From Stomoxys calcitrans (Eukaryota; Arthropoda; Insecta; Diptera; Muscidae): a stretch of DNA of 64,000 nucleotides. The notes beneath the pieces are model-generated. The model was not told the origin of the DNA and made no database searches. It saw only the letters and a program-made list of their open reading frames with translations. The stretch spans positions 190,910,075-190,974,074 of the forward strand of contig NC_081552.1 of NCBI RefSeq assembly GCF_963082655.1, in the 5' to 3' direction. The stretch's first letter is position 1. The number at the start of each line of letters is the position of its first letter. Both the position numbers and the translations under genes were made by a program. This document shows positions 55,970 to 64,000 of the stretch, one piece after another.

Positions 55970-57700
55970 TTTTGTGGTATACTAATTTCGTCATTCTGTT
56001 TGCAACTCCTCGAAATATTCGTCTCAGACCCCATAAAGTACATATATTCTTGATCGTCATGACATTTAATGTCGATCCGTCTGTCTGTCGAAAGCACACT
56101 AAATTTCGAAGGATTATAGCTAGCCGCTTGAAATTTTGCACAAATACTTCTGCGCTACGGTGGCCTCCTTCTTGGGAGGCGTCCGCCTATGACGCTGAAC
56201 GCCTGGGTTTGAATCCTGCCGAGACCATCAGAAAAAAATTTCAGCGGTGGTTTTCCCCTCCTAATGCTGGCGACATTTGTGAGGTACTATGCCATGTAAA
56301 ACTTCTCTCCAAAGAGGTGTCACACTGCAGCACGCCGTTCGGACTCGGCTAGAAAAAGGAGGTCCCTTATCATTGAGCTTAAAACTTAAATCGGACTGCA
56401 CTCATTGATATGTGAAAAGTTTACCCCTGTTCCTTAGTGGAATGTTCATGGGCAAAATTTGCAATTGGCATTTTTACTTCTTATTAGTGGAGGTCGGCTA
56501 GGATTGTAAATGGGTCATATCGGTCCATGTTTTGATATAGCTGCCATATAAACCCATCTGGGATCTTGACTTCTTGAGCCACTAGAGAACGCAATTCTTA
56601 TCCGATTTGGCTGAAATTTAACATGAGGTGTTTTGTTATTATTTTCAACAACTGTGCCAAGTATGGTTTAAATCGGTCCATAACCTGATAGAGCTGTCTT
56701 ATAAACCGATCTGGGGTCTTGACTTCTTGAGCCTCTAGAGGGCGTAGTTTCTATCCGATTTGGCTGAAATTCCGCATGACGTATTTCGTTATGACTTCCA
56801 ACAACTGTGCCAAGTATGGTTTAAATCGGTTCATAATCTGGTATAGCTGTCATATAAACCCATCTGGGATCTTGACTTCTTGAGCCTCAAGAGGGCGCAG
56901 TTCTCATCCGATTTGACTGAAATTTTGCATGAGGTGTTTTGTTACGACTTCCAATAACTGTGCTAAGTATGGCGTAAATGGGTATAGAACCTTATATAGC
57001 TGTCATATAAACGCATCTGGGATCTTGACTTCTTGAGCCTCTAGAGGGCGCAATTCTCATCGGATTTGGCTGAAATTCCGCATGACGTATTTCGTTATGA
57101 CTTCCAACAACTGTGCCAAATATGGCGCAAATTAATACATAACCTGAAATAGCTGTCATATAAACCGATCTGGGATCTTGACTTTTTGAAACTCTAGAGG
57201 GCGCAATTCTCATCCGATTTGACTGAAATTTTGCATGAGGTCTTTTGTTATGACTTCCAATAATTGTGCTAAGTATGGCGTAAATCGGTGTAGAACCTCA
57301 TATAGCTGTCATATAAACCCATCTGGTATCTTGACTTCTTCAGACTCTAGAGGGCGCAATTCTCATCCGATTTGAATGAAATTTTGCATGAGGTCTTTTG
57401 TTATGACATCCAATAACTATGTTAAGTATGGCGTAAATCGGTGTAGAACCTCATATAGCTGTCATATAAACCCATCTGGGATCTTGAGATCTTGAGCCTC
57501 TAGAGGGCGCAATTCTCATCCAATTGGGAAGAAATTTTATACAACGGCTTCTCTCATGACCTTCAACATACGTGTCTAATATGGTCTGAATCGATCAATA
57601 GATTGATACAGCTCCCATATAAACCGATCTCCCGATTTAGCTTCTTGAGCCCTTACAAAGCGCAATTCTTATCCGAATGAACTGAAATATCGCACAATGA
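55970..57700 (-). mobile_element. 153-bp array element, minus strand, split by SINE
   Basis: Inverted tail at 55970-56150, interrupted at 56150-56476, then units to 57700. The GTCATATAAAC block falls at 56851, 57004, 57158, 57310 and 57463 (steps 153,154,152,153). Head missing. Confidence 0.82.
56150..56476 (+). repeat. SINE with inverted head
   Basis: Body in plus orientation with box B (GGGTTTGAATCC at 56215), but the first ~19 bp (CTGCGCTACGGTGGCCTCC) are the box A head in reverse, so the 5' end is rearranged. Flanks share TACTTCT, a possible short target duplication. Confidence 0.75.
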
Positions 57701-58168
57701 CATCTACAATGTTTTTATCTGTTTTCATAGGAAAAATCAAATGAAAAATGGCAAAAATTATACACATACATATTCGGCTAGTTTGGCAGCAATTGTTTTG
57801 TCAAAATTCACACGATTGTCAGGGGCAGTAACGTCACCATCATCCTGAGATACATGCATTCGTCTAGTTTCCATGGTACACTTTTTCTGATATGAGTATT
57901 TATTTTATTAGAATTGATGTTGTAGAGTTGTTGCTGTTGCTGTTTGTGTAAAATCTTTATCACAGGAAATTGTGTCGATTTGTTTGTGTTTCTGTGATTC
58001 ACTTGTAAGCATTTCATTGAATGAACGAACTTTCATTGAATGAAAGAACGAACGAACGAATTGGGGGTGAAATTGTTGACATCAGCAAAGTTAAGGGAAA
58101 TTTGACAATGAACTAACACAAATATCTGTTTTCTTTCGTTTTGTGGAAAATTTACTTCAAATTTAGCG

Positions 58169-58200
<32 letters not shown>

Positions 58201-58644
58201 ATCACATCGAAAAGTTCATTATCAACGGAAATTAGCATTTGTCTGTGTATGCAGCAATCAAAGCAGCAAATGCGTGGGGACGGCGACTCTTGACAAACGA
58301 TCGATCGACAATGGGTCTGTCTATACCAAACGGTTAAATTCGAGCTACTGATATTCCATGGCATTCAATGAAGCTGCGAGCCTCAGCTCACATCACTCGT
58401 CACCATAGATTACACAAAAAGAATAGGGACAATGAATGAGTGATACAGTGGGAATAAAGTACTGCAGTTGGCGTTTGCTAGTGTTAGTCTGTGTGAAAAA
58501 TGTATCACATAATGTCAAATAGCCCTACAACTAGTAGAGCGAGGCTAGTGTCATCATGAAAATATCTAAGATTTGAAGCTTTGTGGGAGAAAGGTCAAAC
58601 GGTCTAGATTAAAGCCTGTAAGTTATAGTTTTTCATAACTAAAC
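57701..58644. other. Unique-looking non-coding sequence with short simple repeats
   Basis: Contains (GAAC)n near 58040-58062 and a run of T at 58169-58192. A Gln-rich minus-strand frame (57808-58017) has no domain. No gene recognised. Confidence 0.45.
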
Positions 58645-59585
58645 ACAAGTAAAAGCGTGCCAAGTTCGGCCGGGTCGAATCTTGGCAACCCACCGTCATG
58701 AAGATTCTGTTAAAAATTTATACAAAACGAGAGTCAAGAGAAAATCTTTCATGTCATCGCTCGGTTCACAAATGACCATTTGATTGCAATATTACTGCAA
58801 ATCGGACGAACATATATATGGGAGTTATGTCTTAATCTGAACCGATTTCAAACAAACTTTATAGACATTGTGGAAGTCGTCGAGGAGAGCGTTGTACAAA
58901 ATTTTGGGAAGATTTGTCAATAAATGAGCTTGCAGTGGCTCTTGGAGTGAAAATCGGGCGATATATGTATATGAGAGCTATATCTAAATCTGAACCGATT
59001 TCCATGAAATTCTCCAGTCGTGTCGAGAGTGAAGAGAAACTCGTTCCTACCAAATTTCAAGAGAATCTGTTATCAAATGACCATTTTATTGCATTATTAC
59101 TGCAAATCGGACGAACATATATATGGGAGCTATATCGAAATCTGAACCGATTTCTATGAAATGCACCTTTAGTGTTGGGACTCATAAGAAAACTCTTCTT
59201 GCCAAATTTCAAGAGAATTGGTTAACAAATGACTATTTTATTGCAGTATTACTGCAAATCGGACGAACATATATATGGGAGCTATATCCAAATCTGAACC
59301 GATTTTTTTCAATTTCAATATGCTTCGTCTCTAGGCGGAACACCATGCCTATACCTAATTTGAAGACGATTGGATGAAAATTGCAACCTGTAGTTTGCAC
59401 ACAAATTAACATGGACAGACGGACAGACAGATAGACGGACATAGCTAATTCGAATCAGAAAGTGATTCTGAGTCGATCGTTATACTTATCAATGGGTCTA
59501 TCTCTTTTCCTTTTGGGTGTTACAAACAAATTCACCAATTTATAATACCCTGTGCCACAGCAGTGGCGTAGGGTCTAATAGATAC
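58645..59585 (+). mobile_element. 153-bp array element, divergent subfamily
   Basis: Head ACACAAGTAAAAGCGTGCCAAG with TTCGGCCGGGTCGAATC. Units differ in sequence (ACTGCAAATCGGACGAAC, CAAATTTCAAGAGAAT) yet CATATATATGGGAG recurs at 58811, 59115 and 59268: 304 (two units) and 153 bp. Tail has GGACAGACGGACAGACAG and ends differently (CAGCAGTGGCGTAGGG). Confidence 0.78.
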
Positions 59586-59589
59586 CAAA

Positions 59590-60510
59590 CTTCTGTTAAA
59601 TCAGCAAAAATTAAAGCTTCTAGGAACCGAACAAAGATGATCGAGAGACTTGTTTACATAGGAGCTATATCAGATTATAGATTGATTTGGACTCAGTACA
59701 GTTGTTGGAAGTCTTAACAGAACACATCATGCCAAATTTCAGCCAAATCGGAGAAAAATTGTAAAGACTCAAGAAGTTAAATCGGGAGATCGGTTTATAT
59801 GGGAGCTATATCAGATTATACACCGATTTGGACCGTACTTGGCGCAGTTGTCGAAAGTCACAACAGAACACTAGGTGCAAAATTTTAGCCCAATCGGACG
59901 AAAATGGCGGCTTTCAGGAGCTGAAGAAGTCAAAACGGAAGATCGGTTTATATGGGGGCTATATCAGGTTATAGATCGATTTGGACCGTACTTGGCTCAG
60001 TTGTTGAAAGTCACAACAGAAAACTAGGTGCAACATTTTAGCCAAATCGGACAAAAATTGCGGCTTCCAAGGGCTCAAGAAGTCAAATCGGGAGATCGGT
60101 TTATATGGGAGCTATATCAGGTTATAGACCGATTTGGACCGTACTTGGCACAGTTGTTGGAAGTCATAGCGGAACACAATGTGCAAAATTTCAGCCAAAA
60201 CGGAAAAAAAAGCGGCTTGTAAGGGTTCAAGAAGTTAAATCGGGGATCGGTTTATGTAATTCTGCAGCGATATTGGCCATTTGCAATCCCCAACGACCTA
60301 CGTCAATAGTTAGTATCTGTGCAAAATTTCAAGCGGCTAGCTTTACGCGTTCGACTGCTATCGTGATTTTGACGGACTGACGGACATGGCTAAATCAACT
60401 CAGAACGTTGAGACGACCAAGAATATATACTTTATGGGTTCTTAGGCGTATATTGCGAGGTGTTACAAACGGAATGACTAGATTAGTATACCCCTATGGT
60501 GGTGGGTATG
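59590..60510 (+). mobile_element. 153-bp array element, headless, with tail
   Basis: Four units of the TATGGGAGCTATATCAGGTT subfamily, tail with GACGGACTGACGGACATGG, ACAAACGGAATGACTAG and GGTGGTGGGTATGAAAAA. Confidence 0.8.
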
Positions 60511-60549
60511 AAAAAAAAAAACAAATTTTTCATTCCTTTTGCCAATTTT

Positions 60550-60650
60550 ATACCCACCCATGAACATTGGGGAACTGTGGATACTTCTCCCATATGATAA
60601 GGGCCCTTTTTTATGCCGAGTCCAAACGGCGTGCCGCATAGCGGTTTGGT
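60550..60650 (-). repeat. SINE remnant
   Basis: CCATGAACATTGGGGAACTG and GAGTCCAAACGGCGTGCCGC, a shortened body. Confidence 0.55.
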
Positions 60651-60655
60651 ACTAT

Positions 60656-62450
60656 CTGGTACAATCTATCTGGTTTTAGGGAGTAGATTACGAATATGGC
60701 CTGGAAGGAGCAATAGCTATAGAATTTGTTGATATCGTAAGGGGGCGGACCCTCAACCTTAACCCAAAAGCACCACCCAAAAATAAAAGTTGACTGATCG
60801 GGACAATATGGGACTCAAACGAAAGTTATTCGAGAGTAGGGTACTAATTTGAGATAAGGGTACCTAGAGGGCTGCCCCGACCCCAAAACCCCCTCTAATA
60901 GGCATATTGGACTATAATGACAATATGGGACTAAAATGAAAGTAATTAGGGAGTAGATTACGAATATGGTCTGGAAAGAGCAATAGACTATACAACAAAT
61001 TGTTTGTTTGCTTGTTTGTCTGATCCGTATAGATTCAAAAATGGCTGAATAGGTTTTCCTGAAATTTTGCGCTTTGTTTGTTAGTTTGTCTGTCCCGTAA
61101 AGACTCAAAAACGGCTCAACAGATTTTCCTAAAATTTTCACAGATGGTAGAGTTTTGGCCCCCGGTAAAATATGGAACTTCATTTTTTGATATCCGAAAG
61201 AGGCGGACGCTCCCCCTTACCCCCATTTTCAAAGACGGCAGATCTCGGCGATTTAAGGGAAATTTTGTATGCCACCTTATGGTACCACAAAAACACGAAA
61301 TTGGGACGGGGGTACGCCCCATCCCAAAACCCATCCGAACGGATATGTTTACCGATTGGGACAATATGGGTATCAAATGAAAGGTATTTAAGAGTAGAGT
61401 TTCAACTTGGTTTATAAATTTTACCTCAAGTGTCGGGGGAGTCCCCCACCCCCACCAAAACACCACCCAACAGGACTCTTTTACCGCTTTGGGCAATATG
61501 GATATCAAATGAAGGGTTTTAAAATTAGGATGAAAAGTTGATAAAAAAATGTATTCCTTGTCCACCAAAAACACCAACCAATAGGACACTTTTACCACTT
61601 TGGGCAACATGGGTATCAACTTAGAGGTAGTAAAAAGTTGAGACATATTTACCCATTGAGACAATATGGGTATCAAATGAAAGGAATTTAATAATAGGGT
61701 AAAAAGCTGATATACAAATTTATTCCTTGGTGTCTGAGGAGCCCCCCACCCCTCAAAATCACTCAACAGGACATATTTACCGATTGGGACAATATGTGTA
61801 CCAAAGGAAAGGTGTTTAGAAGTTAAGTACACATCTGTTATAAGAATTAGGTCCAAGGTGTCTACGAGGCATCGCCAACCCCAAAAACCTTCAAAACGGG
61901 CATGGATGTCCAACGTCACAAAATGGGTATCAAATGAAAGGTCTTTTAGGAGTTGATACGAATTGGTATACACATTTGGTACAGACTCTGGGACCAGCCA
62001 CCCATTAAATACCGTTCAATATGACGTATAGTTCGATTGGCATAATATGGGAATTAAAAGAAGGGTCTATGATATCAGAGTTCGAATCTGATGTTGATAT
62101 AGAAATTCAAGTATCTGAGTCACATCCTGTCGTACATCAGGACATGTATTGAGATCGCGACAATAAAGGACTCAAACCAATTGTCTTTTGGGTCTTAGAA
62201 TCGGGGGGGAACCGACCCTCTCAAGTGTCTATGTCACGTTCTGCCGTACAGCAGAACATGTAGATCGCGTTAATAAAGGACTTAAATCAATTATCTTTTG
62301 GGTCTTAGAGTCGGGGGAACCGACCCTCTCCTCCCAAAACCAAACTGTTATGTAGGACGACCCAGAATTTATTGTACTCAAATGAAAGGATGTGTCAGAG
62401 GGCAATGACCCTAAACCCCATCCTACCAAAAAAAAATGATTTAAAAATAA
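60656..62450 (+). repeat. 131-bp array region, two partial elements
   Basis: 60656-60990 has one partial array; a left end (TTTGTTTGCTTGTTTGTC, GACTCAAAAACGGC) at 60990-61130 starts another. CAATATGG/CAACATGG blocks at 61362, 61494, 61605, 61662 and 61790 give uneven steps (132, 111, 57, 128), so this copy is rearranged. Right end absent. Long minus-strand frames here are repeat artefacts. Confidence 0.68.
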
Positions 62451-63174
62451 TTAGCTGTAAAAAAACTAAAGATGTTTGACAGTAAAACAAAACGCGAAAC
62501 GTGCGTGAGCTTTTTGAACCAGAGTTGCTAAAAAGATAATAGCTAAAAAATCACCCTTTATTTTGGAATATAAATATTTGTATTTTCATTTTAAGGTCAG
62601 AAATTTATGTAGCAGTCCTCGTATACATATTTTGTAGGGTCGGAAATGGATATTGCGATGTGTTGCAAATGCATTGACTTAAGGATTTATCGCCTATCCC
62701 ATGGTGGTGGGTATAACAACATCGACACCAGCGTCGCGGGCAAAGTAAAAAATAATTTCGACTTTGGAGTCGAGTAAAAATTGCCACAGTTCTAGACTCA
62801 TTGCTATAAGAACCTGCCTTGCTATTCAGTTTAGTAACGCATAAACTCAGGGTGAAATGTAGCCGTATTATATCAGTGTCCATAAGTGTTACTCCACTTC
62901 CTAAAGGAGAATCAATATTTATACACAGACGACTGAAAAAAAGAGTAAAAATTCGAATAATACTCAAGAGGCAGAGAGATGAGTTGAAATCTATATACAC
63001 AAATAATATAATCAATATTGCAGTAGGAAGGTTCATACCACACATAGAGAAATTTTGTTAGTAAAAACTGCAAAAATGTTTGTTGTAGCAACAGAAAATC
63101 CAACTTTAGGTTAGGTTAGCAGTATGGACATACATCTAAACCAGTAATTGGCTTGTTGTGGGCTCAAATCTAGT
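62451..63174. other. Array tail remnant plus unassigned sequence
   Basis: 62585-62715 is a 153-family tail (GGGTCGGAAATGGATATTGC, CCATGGTGGTGGGTATAAC). 62720-63110 has overlapping frames on both strands without a recognisable domain. 63105-63170 is the R1/LOA 3' sequence (GGTTAGGTTAGCAG). Confidence 0.45.
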
Positions 63175-63705
63175 ACAAGTAAACGCGTGTAAAGTTAGGA
63201 AGCCAAATCTTATATACCCTCTACCATGGATTATAATAGTCAAGTTTTTTTGCCCGATATCTTTTTATTGACTATGCTACTGGAGCTATAACAAGTTATG
63301 AACATATTGAGGACATACTTGGTTTGGCTGTTGGAGACCAAAGCAGAAGCAAAATTTAAGCCTAATAAGATAAAAATTGCTCCCTATAGTGCCTCAAGAA
63401 GTAAAATCGGGAGATCGGTTTATATGGGAGCCATATCAGGTTATAGACCGATAAAGATTATATTTGGCAAGTATGTTAAAGGTCATAGAAGAGGTCCTTC
63501 TTCAGCCAAATCGGATATCAACTGCGCCCTCTGGAGGCTCAAAAAGTATAATCAGGAGATCGGTGAAAGTTAAAAGGTTTTAAAACTTCAGGCAAATCGG
63601 ATAAGAATTGCGCCCTCTAGCGGCTCAAGAAGCCAATCTTAGAGATCGGTTTATATGGGAGCTATATCAGGTTATGAACCGATTTGGACCATACTTGGCA
63701 CAGTT
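63175..63705 (+). mobile_element. 153-bp array element, tail replaced
   Basis: Head GTACAAGTAAACGCGTG (palindrome decayed), three units, then an abrupt change into RNase H sequence at about 63705. Confidence 0.7.
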
Positions 63706-63850
63706 TTTGGTTTGGATGACGATATGCCTGGTAAGAGAAGTTACATAGTCTTTTATACGGATGATTCCAAACTAGACGACCAGGTGGGCTTTTGGGTGTA
63801 CTCTAAAGATCTAGAACTGGTTATATCAAAAAGGTTACCCGACCACTGCA
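63706..63850 (+). pseudogene. RNase H fragment of I/LOA-like retrotransposon
   Basis: Reads FYTDDSKLDDQVGFWVYSKD and LELVISKRLPDHC, the start of the RNase H domain (first catalytic Asp in YTD). Matches, with mutations, 24260-24370. Confidence 0.7.
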
Positions 63851-63851
63851 G

Positions 63852-64000
63852 GAGGCCACCGTAGCACAGAGGTTAGCATGTCCGCCTATGACACTGAACG
63901 TCTGGGTTCGAATTCTGGCGAGACCATTCAAAAAAATTTTCAGCGGTGGTTTTCCCCTCCTAATGCTGGCAACATTTGTGAGGTACTATGCAATGTAAAA
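63852..64000 (+). repeat. tRNA-derived SINE, cut by window end
   Basis: GAGGCCACCGTAGCACAGAGG (box A), CTGGGTTCGAATTCTGG (box B), then body ATGCTGGCAACATTTGTGAG to the end of the window. Confidence 0.85.

Noticed and set aside
61116..61973. 285-residue minus-strand frame
   Set aside because: Lies wholly in the 131-bp array region and repeats with it; no recognisable domain.
62605..63061. Overlapping frames on both strands (146 and 80 residues)
   Set aside because: Composition-driven; part of the minus-strand frame covers an array tail and no domain is visible.

Overview
The window looks like nuclear DNA of a higher fly, most likely a calyptrate such as a muscid (Stomoxys/Musca type). This is inferred from spliced genes with GT/AG introns, AATAAA poly(A) signals, a Drosophila-like DNA ligase I, mariner-family transposons, R1/LOA- and jockey-like non-LTR elements and a very high load of short interspersed repeats. 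No species call is possible without a search.

Host genes occupy only a small part. (1) A minus-strand multi-exon gene has internal exons at 8070-7945, 3745-3090 and 2734-2579; they encode a spectrin-repeat-like coiled coil and an acidic/Ser-rich stretch. (2) A plus-strand gene has exons at 21669-22084 and 26297-26732 that join in phase into most of an ANTH domain of the HIP1/Sla2 family, then stop and are followed by AATAAA. (3) A complete intronless DNA ligase I lies on the minus strand at 49471-52200, with nested start codons that suggest mitochondrial and nuclear forms. A possible promoter at 43021 and a possible small membrane-protein exon near 48882-49160 are much weaker.

The rest is repeats. 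The dominant family is a non-autonomous element with a GC-rich palindromic head (TTCGGCCGGGCCGAA), an internal minisatellite with a period of almost exactly 153 bp, and a tail with short GACAGACG-type repeats ending in GGTGGTGGGTATAAAAA. More than fifteen copies or fragments occur in both orientations. A second array family has a ~131-bp unit and its own conserved ends (4.8-6.9, 43.2-44.2, 46.8-48.8, 60.7-62.4 kb). There are also tRNA-derived SINEs, one near-complete but broken mariner with four internally deleted derivatives and one truncated end, two copies of a DUF4817-type Tc1/mariner-like element, fragments of at least three non-LTR retrotransposon families, and a 615-bp foldback element whose ends look like Transib/V(D)J recombination signals.

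Several insertions are nested, so relative ages can be read: mariner and a jockey-like 3' end inside an endonuclease/RT retroelement (9.0-13.4 kb); a 153-bp array element and a SINE with a 16-bp target duplication inside another copy of that retroelement (37.9-41.6 kb); a DUF4817 foldback inside a 131-bp array element (46.8-48.8 kb). The most interesting items for follow-up are the Transib-like foldback, the strict 153-bp array family, the ANTH-only HIP1-like gene and the ligase start-codon arrangement.
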